Source of the DNA: Trogon surrucura
Lineage: Eukaryota; Chordata; Aves; Trogoniformes; Trogonidae
Direction: 5' to 3'
DNA: 64,000 nucleotides
NCBI GenBank assembly: GCA_020746105.1
Contig: CM036639.1
Location: forward strand, 4,851,501-4,915,500
Position numbers and translations under genes: made by a program. Under the pieces are notes generated by a model, which saw only the letters and a list, made by a program, of their open reading frames with translations, did no database searches and had not been told where the DNA came from. Shown here one piece after another: positions 34,461 through 46,489 of this stretch. Positions within the stretch are counted from its first letter, which is position 1. Each line of letters starts with the position of its first letter.

Positions 34461-34995
34461 ACATCACAGAACGTTCGGGGTTGGAAGGGACCTCCAGAGA
34501 TCACCCAGTTCAACCTCCCTACCAGAGCAGGGTCACCAAATCTAGGGCAGGTCACACAGGAATGCGTCCAGGTGGGGTTGGAAAGTCTCCAGAGCAGGAG
34601 ACTCCACACCCTCTCTGGGCAGCCTGGGCCAGGGCTCCGGCACCCGCACAGCCAAGAAGTTTCTCCTCCTGTTGAGGTGGAACTTCCTATGTTCTACTCT
34701 GAATCCATTGCCCCTTGTCCTGTCACAGGGCACAAGTGAAAAGAGGTTGTCTCTTCCTTCTTGACACCCAGCCTTCATACATTTCTACACATTAATTAGA
34801 TCCTCTCTCAGTCTTCTCCCCTCCAGACTAAACAGCCCCAGGTCTCTCAGCCTTTCCTCCTAAGGCAGGTCTTCCAGTCCCTTAATCATGCTCATAGCCC
34901 TCCATTGGACTCTCTCAAGTAAATCCCTGTCCCTCTTGAACTGGGGAGCCCCGAACTGGGTGCAATACTCTGGGTGAGGTCTCCTTAGGGCAGAA
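34461..34995 (-). mobile_element. CR1 3' part
   Basis: About 535 bp with tail ACATCACAGAACGTTCGGGG and body GGACTCCACACCCTCTCTG-like text shared with 21973 and 43731. The left part is close to those copies and the right part is more diverged (CTCTCAGTCTTCTCCCCTCC). Confidence 0.9.
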
Positions 34996-35535
34996 TACTC
35001 AAAATTCAAAGAGGAAACGGAGCCTTTGGGTCCCAAACCTCTCAAAAGCAGAGGAGACTCTTCTTCCAACCTCTGTCAGAGTAACCTCTCCTCACTCTCC
35101 TTTGTCTCGCTGTCCTTGTGTGGGATACGTCCCGCCCGTGACGGACATGACCCACAAAGCTCGGGCAGAGCCGGGGAAGCAGCTGGAGGACCCACCACTT
35201 CACTGGCACGTTTGACGCTCCACAAGCTCTTTTGGTTTCCAGCAGGCCAGAACAGAGTCAAGACCCTCCCCGAAGCTGCCCAAACACACGAGGTGAGGCT
35301 GAGCCCTCTACTTGTATTTTAGGATGTCCAATTGCCTGTAAGCCTACAAACTCCAACATTTTATTCCACGACAGAAAATGGTCTTTGAAATGCTACGAAA
35401 ACACCCTACACCCAACCAGTTCCGGATCATTTAGCACGGTGAAGACCACACTGCAGCTGCCGAGTCCCGTATGGCTGAGAAGCAGACGGAGCCCAGCTCG
35501 CTCCTGCACCCTACGTCGTATGTTGTGGGTAGGAA

Positions 35536-35720
35536 GAATCATAGAGTCGTTTGGGTTGGAAAAGACCTTTCAGATCATCGAGTCCAACCGTCAACCCAGC
35601 AGTGCTAGTTCCACCACTAAGCCGTGTCCCTGAGCACCGCATCTCCACGGCTTTTAAATCCCTCTGGGGATGGGGACTCCACTCCTGCCCTGGGCAGCCT
35701 GTTTTGGTGCTTGGCAACCC
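35536..35720 (-). mobile_element. CR1 3' end, subfamily with GTTTGGGTTGGAAAAGACC
   Basis: About 185 bp. The tail is GAATCATAGAGTCGTTTGGG and the body is GTCCAACCGTCAACCCAGCA then CCACTAAGCCGTGTCCCTGA. It is the only clear member of this subfamily in the window. Confidence 0.85.
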
Positions 35721-37459
35721 TTTTGGTGGACAGCAAAGTGTAGGAGAACGAAGCACAGCAAGCAAGGGAACAACTCAACAGATGAAGGCGACGTGCTCTT
35801 ACCAGAGCCCAGCCCCTGCCAGGAGCCGCTCTCCTGCGGGCGGTGCGGGATCAGAGGATGCTTCAGCGCCGGCAGGGAAGAGCTGGGGAAGCAAGGCAGG
35901 ACACGAGGCAGAAAGCACAAAAAGCAGCCCCTGAAACCAGGGCAAAAAGCCAGCACAGCAACGCTGACCTGACAGACAGAGGCGGCAGGACGGGAAGGCA
36001 CGAGCTGAACGGTCAGCAGCGCCCTGGGACTGAAAACCTCGAGGCAGCACGCCTCTACCATATCAAATATAACACTTGCCTTATTTATTCTTTGAAATCA
36101 TTAGACAGATTGAGGGGAAGCAGCATCCTCTGCAGCACATATGCCGTTCTGAGCAGTCACTTTTAGCGCACTCTGTTATAACTCAAGTTTTATTCCTACA
36201 AAACTCGGCATCTCGAAGCGATACAAGAACGTCGCCACGTGAAGGGCTGCCGAGAAGCTCAGGGCTTCCTGCAGCCACAAACAAAAATCTACTTGCCTGG
36301 ATTTCACCCCGAGTGTGTAAGGTGATTTAAACCTTGCATTTCCAAGTCTGAGGGTGTGTCAAATTCAGAAACAGGATGAATTTGACAGAATCAGCAGCTT
36401 GAAATAATAACTGAGCATCTAAAGAGCACTGAAGCAATCTGCACCCTTTTTAAATGAAAGTGAAGAAGACCTGGATTGCTCGAGACATTTAAACAGAGAC
36501 CGGTGCGTCACAAAACGTACCTGCAAGGATCCTATGGACAGTAAACACAGTGAACTGGGTAAAAAACTACTGCCAGCTTCACATTTTTTCCATTTAATAA
36601 GAGCAGAAATGAGGAACAAAGGGTTCCAGGTTGCAGCCCAACAGCCTTCCGAACGTGACAAAGGAGCTCAAGAGAAGAGCGTGCACGGGGGGATCTGCGT
36701 GAGCCGCTTTGTAGCGCTTCGCTTCTGCCAGTTTGCCCCCCAAACATTTCAGATTGTTTTCCCACACGGAACAAGGTCTGGATTTCGCTTCCTCGCGCTC
36801 GGAGCGGGCAGGCTCCCAAGGAAGGTCTCTCCCTGAAGTTGTTTCTCACACCAGCCAGACACCCGCGCGACAACGGCGCCGTAACAGATTGCCCCGATGT
36901 TGTATCAGCTGCATCGCTGCAGAAATTGGCTTCGCAGCAAGAAGTGTCACAATCGCTGCAAACGCTCCCCTTCCACATCCAATTACCCAGCCGAGGCACG
37001 GCCCTTGGCTACACACGAGCAGTAAACTCTTAATGAAAAGCATGTCCTCAAATCACGTTGTCATAACTGGACAATCTCACTCCTCGTAAGGACCTTCCTA
37101 ACAGCCGCGACGGTGGCACCTCCCAAAAGTGAGGAGAAAGTCAATGGCAAGAACAAACTTCTCCCAGGGAAGGGGGTAAAAGGTTTTTTTAAAATGAGTA
37201 GTTTTTCTAGCTCAGTGTTTTTCTTTTCAATCACGGTGCTCCCTTCTGCTGGAAGCGGCCCATCGGTAACGTCGAGCTGCCTGCCGGACGGTCTGGCAGG
37301 TTCTCCCAGATACACGGGCAACCCGCGGACGAGCAGAGGTTGTCAAAGCCACAAACTCCTTCTTCAGCGGCCGCTCGCTGTCCTCTGCTCTGCGGAGCCC
37401 TGAGCTGTGGGTCAGGATCACACACACACACACGACAATGGGTGACAACTAGTAGAACA

Positions 37460-38054
37460 CGAGCCAGCAGGGTGCCCGGGTGACCCGGGAGGCCAGTGGC
37501 ATCCTGGCTTGTGTCAGGAGCAGCGGGGCCGGCAGGAGCAGGGATGTCATTGTGCCTCCCCTGGAGCCCCGTGTGCAGGTCTGGGCCCTCCCTGCAAGAA
37601 AGACCTGGAGGGGCTGGAGCGGGTCCAGAGGAGAGAGAGGAGGCTGGGAAAGGGACTGGAGGGACAGTCCTGTGAGGAGAGGCTGAGGGAGCTGGGGGGG
37701 TTCAGCTGGAGAAGAGGAGACTCAGGGGGGACCTCATCATTCTCTAAACTCCCCGCAGGGAGGGTGCAGTCAGGGGGGGTCGGGCTCTTCTCCCAGGACG
37801 AGAGGACCCGGCCTGAAACTGCCTCAGGGGGGGTTCGGGTTGGGTCTCGGGCAGCCCTTCCTCCCGGAGAGGGTGCTCAGGCACTGGATGCTCTGCCCAG
37901 GGCAGGGGGGAGTCCCCGTCCCTGGGGGGTTTGAGGAGAGGCTGGATGTGGCACTGAGTGCCCTGGTCTGGCCCAGGTGGGGCTGTTGGGTCACGGGCTG
38001 GGCCTGATGGTCTCTGAGGGCTTTTCCAGCCTCTACAATTCCATGATTCTGTGA
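37460..38054 (+). mobile_element. CR1 3' part, longest copy of the GGCTGTTGGGTCAC subfamily
   Basis: About 595 bp, plus orientation, ending ATTCCATGATTCTGTG. The body includes GACCTGGAGGGGCTGGAGCG and TCAGGCACTGGATGCTCTGC. The reverse-oriented homologue is the split element around 51414-51731. The open frame 37509-37934 is CR1. Confidence 0.9.
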
Positions 38055-39875
38055 AAGGAGGACGCCGGAGTGTTTCCCACTGACAGGCACTTTCTCAGGC
38101 TTGAACACCAGGAGGGAGCCACCTCTCTCAGTGCACCTTGTTAATTCTTCCCCTCACCTCCAGTTCGCAACTCAAGGACATCAAGCACTGTAAAACTCAA
38201 CGAAAACAAATCAAATTACCAGAGCTAAGTTTATCGCGGCACTCAGCAGATCCTCACGTCGCAAAAGCTACTTTCCTGCTGCGTGCTGGAGGGCAGGGCT
38301 AGAGCCACGGTCACGTAGGGGAGACCTGCTTGCCAAAGCCCAACAGAACAGAGATCTGTGCATCCAGGATGCCACTTTTTAGCTCTCAGCCCTCTGGCTC
38401 ACGGTAACGTCCCAGCGCTTTTCATATGTAGTTTGGGAAGGATTCAGCAGCTCACAGGCATCACCTTTCAGAAACCCGACAGCCAGCGAGCAGCTTTCAG
38501 CTTGAACTGAAATCAAAGCTCCGCGCGAGCACGCTGGTGGTTTCAGCGCTCGCATTTAGCAAATCTTGCAAGGACGGGGTGAACAAGCCTGAGAACGGCA
38601 GCGTCCTGTGTCATTCCTACCACAGGCAAGAATCCAGTGATACTGCCTTCCATCTCTCTGCGGCTTTCACTTTTGGTTAACCCGGCTTCCCCTAGAAATA
38701 AGACTAAAGATAAGCCTGTCCTTGGCTGACCTCCTGAGATTGCCTCGAATCTCTAGCCAGCTTCAACCAAATCTGACAGGGGAACAGAAGACTCCAAGAG
38801 GCAAGTCCATATATCTTTCAAGAAAAATCAGCAGCAGGGTAGAGCAAGCCTCAAATTAGAGTGACAGTGCTGGAAACGCTTCAGAAGGAGCTCAAGAGCC
38901 ATCTGCCTTCTCCCGTCTCCAAATCCCAACCAGCACAAGCTGAAGCTCCAGCACAGCCGCACGAGACCGCGTGCCAAGCCAGCCAGGCAGAGATACCAGA
39001 AGGGTCCGGCAGCGTTCCAGGGGGGTGAGACTCGTGCAGGACACAAGGGACGGCGCCACGGATCCCACGAGGATTGCAGAGGGCTGGCAGCGAGGCGCTC
39101 ACAAGAAGAAACCAGGACGGTCACCGCTGTGGGGTGTCGGTAGGGGAGGACAGATCCAGGCTCAGGGGAAAACTCGCTGGGTGACAATTCTCAAGGTGAC
39201 ACACCGGAGAGCGGGTGACCAAGAGAATGACCAAGCAAGAGGAAGAGCCGTGGTGCAGGACAGGCTGCGGGAGGATCGTCCTCCGCAAGAAGAGCTGCCC
39301 AAGGAGACAAGGCAGGGCAGGGTACAGGAAGGGGAGACCCAGCGGCGCGTCGGCTCCACGGCGTGTCTGCGCAAGGAAGGGGACTGTGAGCAAGTCAAGG
39401 AGTCGAGCAGACTTATTGCAATAGTTGTGATGAAAATGGAAAGAAAAGTTTTCAGGCTTTTTATAAAAACCCAACAAAACGAACAAAAAACGCTCTCCCC
39501 AGCCAGTCCCCACCCATGGTCTCCTCATCAATCTCTGAGCTCCTGCCTTCTCTGGGTCATCCCCTCCTCAAGGTCAGGTGAAGGAAAAATGAAGAGGGCA
39601 AGTGAAATTATGAGTAACGGGCGAGGAAGATGGACAGAGGGAAAGGAAAACGTTGGCAAACCCAGTCTGAACAGCATGAGAAATTCACTCAAACCTCCTG
39701 TTCGTTCCAAAGAGTATTTATTTCCAGAGCTGCTCCCAGCGAACAAAAAGAGAGTTCTTCCCTTGACTCCTTCAGGTATGGCCAGAGAGGTGGAAGTGAC
39801 CTCCTGGACCGTGAAAACCTCCAGACCAAGAGACCCTCCTGTCCAGCTCTGGGTGCCTGGTGACCCCATCGGTGG

Positions 39876-39932
39876 TCCTCCTCCTCCTCCTCCTCTTCCT
39901 CTTCCTCCTCCTCCTCCTCTTCCTCCTCCTCC

Positions 39933-39967
<35 letters not shown>

Positions 39968-40035
39968 CTCCTCTTCCTCCTCCTCCTCCTCCTCCTCCTC
40001 CTCCTCCTCCTCCTCCTCCTCTTCCTCCTCCTCCC
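39876..40035. repeat. CCT/TTC triplet microsatellite, 160 bp
   Basis: A pure pyrimidine tract of CCT with scattered CTT on the plus strand, in the 17-kb MYO1D intron. It codes poly-Pro/Leu on one strand and poly-Glu, poly-Arg or poly-Gly on the other, and so creates the low-complexity open frames around it. Confidence 0.95.
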
Positions 40036-40499
40036 AGCGTGGCAGCTGCTTTGGCAGCTTCCGAAACGGGGACTCGCACAAAAAGAAACGGAGCATCCAT
40101 CCAAACCCCGAGTCGTATTCTACAGGAAGCACCGAAATCTTTTCTGAAGTATGTTTAATTCACGTGGTTTTTTTGATTAAAATTTCATAGCTTGAAATTC
40201 AAGCGAATGGAAAAGGAGATCTGGACATGCCTTTAGAATCAGCTTTAAAAAAACCCCTCAGTGAGCTTGGAGCAAAGTTTCCAAGATTAAAGAAACCGAA
40301 CGCCGATCCAGCGCATCACCTTAGCAGAATATAAATCCTACAGACCGATCCACGCACCTAAGGCTTGTTTGCAGACCGCAGTCTGCTTCCAAGCTTGAAA
40401 TTCCCCATTTAAAAAAAAAAAAAAGGAGAGAAAAGAAAAAAAAAAGGGAAGAAAGAAAGGAAAACAACCAAAAGGGCCCTGCGGAGCGCAGGGAAAACC

Positions 40500-41060
40500 A
40501 GGAGCGCAGGCAGGGTGGGCTCAGAAGGGCGAGATCGCGTCGCCGGCAGCTCTTCCACGGAGAAAGGGATAATCTAGATTTGACCCAGATGCTGCAATCT
40601 CGGCGAACGCAGAAGGCAACGCACGCGGCAACGCAACCTAAACACACGAGCGAGCGAGCGAGCGCCCAGGATTCAGCAAAACAAACCCAGCTCGTCTAAA
40701 TTAAACGCCGCAGTTCTATTTCTCGAGCGGTTCCGCCACCAACCAAACCTCGGAAAACTACTCCGTGCTCGCTGCACCCCAGCGCGCCTCCTCCCGCGGG
40801 GCCGCCTTCGCGCCAGCCTCGACTGCCGGGCGATCAATATTTCATGCTGCCCTAGCACAAGCCGCCCTCCGGGCATCCGAACGGGAAAGAGTCAACCGAA
40901 AACCTCGCTAGAAATTCACACAGGAGTGAACCTTCCCGCCCGGCTTGAAAGGAGCTCCAACGGGAGAGGTTATTAAATATTAAAGTCAATAGCGCGGCGC
41001 AGGAGCCGCGTGCGGCGCTGCCACGGGGCCCTCCGAGGCACTTGCCGTTTGAATGGCTGC
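40500..41060. promoter_or_regulatory. CpG-rich stretch
   Basis: CG-rich (CGAGATCGCGTCGCCGGCAG; GAGCGAGCGAGCGAGCGC is a short tetranucleotide repeat at about 40647-40665). It begins about 460 bp right of the CCT tract. No gene is recognised. Confidence 0.25.
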
Positions 41061-43199
41061 TCGAATCTGAAGCAAGCTTTAATTATCCTGTCCCCGATTG
41101 CTTTTGAACGGGGCCAGCAGCGCAGAGATGTGATGGAGAGGCCAATACCTACGGCGGGTACCGGCAAACGCCGCCGTTTGTGATCCCCGTCCAGACCCCA
41201 CAGGAGGCTGGAGGCGAACGGCTCGAAATCACGGCCCCCCCACTCTAACGGAGCACCTCAGCAGCGAGTGGGAAGAGCTGCTTAATTTACTAAGTGCTAT
41301 TTTCTCTCTTCACATGAGTCAGCTGAACAATGTTCGCTCTATCTCACATTCTGCGACTCGATCGCTCTGCTCAACAGAGAGGATGTTGCGCGAGCTGGGG
41401 CAGAGAGCAGGGTCCCACGGGGAGATTAATTAGGTGGGACTAGCAAGACCGTGACCAAGAATAAACGTAAAAATCACCAGAGGAACGGCATTTGGAACCA
41501 AGTCGCAGCTGCGAGACACAGACACGTGGGTCGCAGAGCCCTGACGGAGCCGGTCGGGTTTTTCTCTGCTGCTCAGCAACGGCTGCAGCAACCTTCACGC
41601 CGCTGCCCCCCAGCTCCTCCGAGGCCAAGCCTGAGCTGCTGCGGTTCAGCCCCAAAGCCTCGAGCAAGCTCCTACTCGTGAGGAGCTGCCAGGTTCTCCT
41701 TGTGCCCCCAGCAGGGCCCTGCCTCGACGAGCTGGTTGCGCTCTCCAGAGCCTCCTGCCTCTGGCAACGACCAGGGAAGGAGGGTGTTGGGAAAAGGAGT
41801 TTATATGAACAGATGCCAAAGCTCCTGTATCGAGGAGGCAGAGAAGTTTGCTGCTGCCATTAGAAGGCGGCAGGAACCTTCTGTCGTTCCATGGAAAGCA
41901 GAGCTCTTCACGCCGAAGATACCAAAATACACGTCGTTCCGTGATTCTCAGTGCTGGAAAAGGCTGCAAGGACAACGGAAAGCACAGAACAACCTCCATA
42001 GGCGGAGAAGTTAAATAATTTAGGACACCTCCCTGCGGGAAAAGAGGATGGAGAAGGGACGTGACAGACGTCCACGGAGCCCTGGGCACAGCCCTGCCTC
42101 GTCGGTACGGGACCGCGCGGGTATTAAGTGAAGCTGGGAGATGCACGAACCCAGAGAAAGGAAGATCTTTCCATTCAGGGGTCAGCCGAGCTTGCCAAAC
42201 CTAAAAGCTGGCGGCATATGTTGGAGGACAAGTTCAGGGTAAAGAAAACCACCAGGTGCTTTGGAATACAAACCCCCACGGCCAGCTCAGGTGCTCCCGA
42301 GGCCAAATGTCCGAAGGGACCGCCGGGGTGTTAAGGAGAAGCACGGCGCAGCCTGGCCCTGCTGACGGACCACACGGCACCTGCTACGCTTCCACACCGA
42401 CGTCTGTTCGCTGAGGTGGCTCAGGACCGGCCTCCCTTTACGTTTCTGAAGCGGCGACGGCCACGTCCCGCCTGCCGAGAGCCAAGAGCAGGCGCGGGGC
42501 AAAGGGAGCCCTGCAAGGATCTAGAAAAATATTACTTACCTTTCTCTAAAGGACACAAACGCCACTAGAAGACGTGTTTCTGCCAGGGAGGGCAGTTTTA
42601 ATCAAGGTTAAAAGAAAGAAGAGAAATCCAGAAAGCTTGCAGCAAACACAGCTCAGTCACTATACGCTCATGTTTGCCCCTAAGCCCCATAAGCGACGTG
42701 CACAGCTCGCTACCCAAACCCACAAAAATTAGCAAACCCCCTCCAAAGGGACCGTGATGGATCCCGCAGCGCGTCGTCGGGAAGGAAAATACGCACTGGG
42801 GTTGTCTCCACTTCTCTGCCTCATCGCAGTTCACGTGATCCCGGTATTTCTACTATCACGTTAAATTAAGATCTTTTCCAAGTTAGGGCTGCTGACCGCT
42901 CTTTGAGCAGTATTTTTACAGTTCAAACAAGGCTTTCAGACATCTTGAGGTGCAGCAGATCAGCACCTCTTCAAAAATGAAAAGCTCAGGCACAGCAAAA
43001 AATAATTCCCTGCCACGAAAACAACCAAGAAGCATCAGTAGCAACAGTCGTCGAGTCTGCTCTTCCCAATTTGTCCCTGAATGAGCACGGAAAAAAAATC
43101 AACCCAAACCAGGGAAAGGAGGGAGTTGGAACCTGAAAACCTCAATTTAAAGGTCAGAACTACAAAAAGTTTGCTTAACAAAGAAGGGACTGCAGAGAA

Positions 43200-43301
43200 G
43201 TGCCCAAGGATGCGTTGGACGGGGCTTGGAGCAACCTGGGCTGGTGGGAGGCGCCCCTGATTTTTAAGGTCCCTTCCAGCCCAATCCTTCCTGTGATTCT
43301 A
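43200..43301 (+). mobile_element. Short CR1 3' end
   Basis: About 100 bp with GTTGGACGGGGCTTGGAGCA and CCTTCCTGTGATTCTACA. It is plus-oriented and related to 22690 and 57640. An internal deletion removes the CTGCCCATGGC phrase of the relatives. Confidence 0.82.
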
Positions 43302-43730
43302 CATTTGCCACACGCAGCCCATCCGAGAGGGGGAAAAAAAAAAGAAAAGCCTGGGATTTGCAGAGGGACATCCCTCAGCTCCTCTCCTCCTCAGCATCCC
43401 TCAGCTCCTCTGCTCCATTGAGGCAATCGAGGAGCAGGACGGGGCGAGCTGGTGGCAGCATCCCCAGGCAGCTGCAGGCTCGGCGGCTCCCTGCGCAGTC
43501 GGTATTTAGGGGGATTCACAAGCAGCTCTGCGAAAAGCAGAGGGCTGGGACAAAGCGTTGACAGACTCGGGCAGTTTCCTGATCTGCAGCAGCAGCTGCC
43601 GGGCGCTCTGCTTTCTGACCTGCCTTCCTGCAGTCGTTCATGCACTCACCAGAGCACAAACATCTTCTCTGATGCTGGCAACAGGGTTGGGCAAGAGTTT
43701 GAGGGTCGGTTTTGTGTTTTTTGTTCACAT

Positions 43731-44141
43731 GGAATCAGAGAATGTTAGAGGTTGGAAGGGACCTCAAAGATCATCTAGTCCAGCCCCCTGCCAGAGCAGG
43801 GTCACCCAGGGCAGCCCCACAGGAACGCGTCCAGGCGGGTTGGAAAGTCTCCAGAGCAGGAGACTCCACACCCTCTCTGCGCAGCCTGGGCCAGGGCTCC
43901 GGCACCCGCACAGCCAAGAAGTTTCTCCTCCTGTTGAGGTGGAACTTCCCCTGTTCCAGCTCACACCCATTATTCCTTGTCCTGTCACTGGACATCCCTG
44001 AGCAGAGCCTGGCTCCGTCCTCCTGACACTCCCCCTTGACATATTTATAACCATGACTGAGGTCACCCCTCAGCCTCCTCTTCTCCAAGCTGCAGAGCCC
44101 CAGCTCCCTCAGCCGTTCCTCACCAGGGAGATGTTCCACTC
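43731..44141 (-). mobile_element. CR1, 3' half, interrupted by the solo LTR
   Basis: About 411 bp from the tail GGAATCAGAGAATGTTAGAG to GAGATGTTCCACTC, where the LTR begins. The remainder resumes at 45325. Together they make one CR1 of about 640 bp, equivalent to the uninterrupted copy at 21973. Confidence 0.93.
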
Positions 44142-45324
44142 TGTTTTGGTTTGGCCTGGCCAGATTTCGGCGGCGGGGGGGGAGCTGCAGGGTGGCTTCT
44201 GTAAGAAGCTGCTAGAAGCTCCCCAAGATTGATAGAGCCAATGCCAACCGGCTACAAAGAGGGACCCGTCGCTGGCCAAGGCTGAGCCTGTCAGTAAGGT
44301 GATAGCAGAGGAACGCCTCTGTGAAAAACATATTTAAGAACGGGAAAAAGAACTGCGCCACAACAGCTGGCACAGAGATGGAGGAGTGAGAATCTGTGCA
44401 GACACCAAGGTCAGTGAAGAAGGGGGGGGGGGAGGATGAGCTCCAGGGGCCGGAGCAGAAGGAGTCCCCCGGGTCCGTGGTGAAGACCATGGTGAAGCGG
44501 GTTGTCCCCCTGCAGCCCATGGGCGAGGTGCAGAAGTCCACCGTGAGGATCACCGCATAGATGTCCACCGAGGACTCCACGCCGTGTGGGTGGATGCCTG
44601 AAAGGGGGCTGTAGCCCGTGGGAAGCCCACATCAGAGCGAGTTGCTGCCGGAACCTGTAGCCCGTGGAAGAGAGGAATGCCCACGCTGGAGCAGGTTGGC
44701 CGGTGGGACTTTTGGGACGTTGCGGGTGGCTCACGCTGGAGCAGTTTCCCCCGAAGGACTGCGCCTCAGACTCACGAGGGGTGGGCTGCCCCTCGTGAGG
44801 TGTCTCCCGTTGGGCAGTTTGTGATGAATTGCCCTTTGTGGGACGACTTACGCGGAGAAGAGAGCGTGAAGCTTGTCTCCCGTGAGAGGGACCCCACAGT
44901 GGCCCTGGGGAAGAGTGAAGAGTCCTCCCCCGGAGTGAAGAAGCGGTGGAACCAACGTCGGATGAACTGACCGCAGCCCCCATTCCCTGTCCCCCTGCGC
45001 CGCTCGGGGGGGAGGAGGTGGAGAAACCGGGATTGATGTTAAGCCCGGGAAGAAGGGAGGGATGGGGGGAAGGTGTTCTGTTTAAGATTTGTTTGCTCTC
45101 TTACTTCTCACTACTCCTCTCTGATTAGTTCTTTTAATAAATGTACCTAATTTCCCCAAAACTGAGTCTGTTTTGCCCGGGACGGTAAATGAGGGTGATC
45201 TCCCTGTCCTTATCTCAAACCTTGAGCCCTTGGAGATATTTTCTCCCCCTGTTCAGCAGTGAAGGGGGGAGTGAGAGAGCGGCTGTGTGGGTACCTGGCG
45301 GCCAGCCAGGGTCAACCCATGACA
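44142..45324 (+). mobile_element. Solo LTR of the same ERVL-like family, copy 2, inserted in a CR1
   Basis: This is an element of 1183 bp that starts TGTTTTGGTTTGGCC and ends GGTCAACCCATGACA, with a perfect 5-bp duplication CACTC (44137-44141 and 45325-45329). It is collinear with copy 1 from end to end, with scattered substitutions, G-run length differences and a 3-bp deletion (GAAGAAGCGG where copy 1 has GAAGAAGCAGCGG). AATAAA lies at 45136-45141. The insertion splits a minus-oriented CR1: the element runs to 44141 and resumes at 45325, exactly where the uninterrupted relative at 21973-22492 is continuous. The orientation is the same as copy 1 and antisense to MYO1D. It lies in the 17-kb intron. 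Confidence 0.92.
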
Positions 45325-45559
45325 CACTCCCTCCATCATCCCTGGGGCTGCGCTGGGCTCTCTCCAGCAGTTCCCTGTCCCTCTGGAGCTGAGGGGCCCA
45401 GAACTGGACACAAGATTCCAGATGTGGCCTCACCAGGGCAGAGCAGAGGGGCAGGAGGACCTCTCTGACCTACTGGCTACTCCCCTTCTCACACACCCCA
45501 GGATGCCCTTGGCCTTCTTGCCCACGAGGGCACACTGCTGGCTCATGGCCATCCTGTTC
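45325..45559 (-). mobile_element. CR1, 5' half, continuation after the solo LTR
   Basis: It begins with the duplicated target CACTC then CCTCCATCATCCCTGGGG and runs to GCTCATGGCCATCCTG, where the element is 5'-truncated. It is homologous, in reverse, to about 18800-19040. Confidence 0.93.
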
Positions 45560-46489
45560 ATTTTTTTTTGCTTAGGTTTTGTTTCATTGTTTAGTTTTTT
45601 TGTTGTTCTTCTTCTCCACACACATGGGAGACGCCAAACTGAGTTTTAAGGTGACTCCAACAGCTGTTCAAGCTCAAGGTCTCAAAGCTGGGACACAAGA
45701 GTCCCGGAACAAGCAGTTCTCATATTTTTAAATTGTGATGCTCACACACAGCGTCCTCTCTCATCCTCCCTTGCTCAAGAACAAAGGGGCATTTACATTT
45801 CTGTAGATGGGATCATGTTTTCACAGCATTGCCCAGGGGAGGAAAAAGCGAAGCAGCAAGTGTCCGGGTGCCCCACTGCAACTGCTGCCAACAGGGCAGA
45901 GCCAGCTCTCCCCTTCCTGCTCCTGCCCACGGGCATAACCTGACCCCCCTTTTACGGGCACGAAATGTTCATCTGAAGGACAGGGAGCTGGTTGTGAAGA
46001 TAAACTGGCAGAAAATGACCTTTTTTTCTTTTTTTTTCGTGGGAGATGGGGGATTTATTTTTTGAGGGGGGTGATTTTTTTAAGCTTCAGATGGCTCACG
46101 CCTTCACTGGGAGCAGAGGAGCAATGCTACCAGTCGAAGGCGGGCAAGCAGCAGAGGAGGAGCCGTCAGCAGCAGCTTGGCCACATGGGCAAGCAGCACC
46201 GTCACCACAGGGGACATGTTTCCAATTCCTCGTTTCACTTGGTCCATCACAGCCCGCATGCGTTGCTCCTTCGGAACGAGCTACGGCACCTCCTTCCACA
46301 GCTTCTCCCTGCCAAAGCCTCAAGACAAACCCACGTGTCACCGCACACCTCTCCCCGCTCTTATTCAAAACTTCACGGACACACTGTTCCACGTGGCAAG
46401 TGCCTCGAATCGGGGTGGCGAAGGCGCTGCATCACCTTTTCTTCGGGTCACCCAACTGAGGATCTCCTCGCGTTCCCACCGCTCGGCCA

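Larger units (their letters stand above)
33779..37459. other. Intronic, no gene seen outside the CR1s
   Basis: Gaps at 33779-34460, 34996-35535 and 35721-37459 are unique. Open frames of up to 185 codons near 33670-34316 overlap a CR1 end and show no domain. Confidence 0.55.
38055..43199. other. Intronic, one long unexplained open frame, otherwise nothing
   Basis: A 395-codon plus-strand open frame (38971-40158) runs through the CCT tract, discussed as a finding. A CpG-rich stretch follows at 40500-41060. The remainder to 43199 is unique DNA without recognised features; 43302-43730 is also empty. Confidence 0.5.

Noticed and set aside
39689-40132. Poly-Glu, poly-Arg and poly-Gly proteins on the minus strand
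   Set aside because: They are readings of the CCT triplet microsatellite, with no conserved flank.
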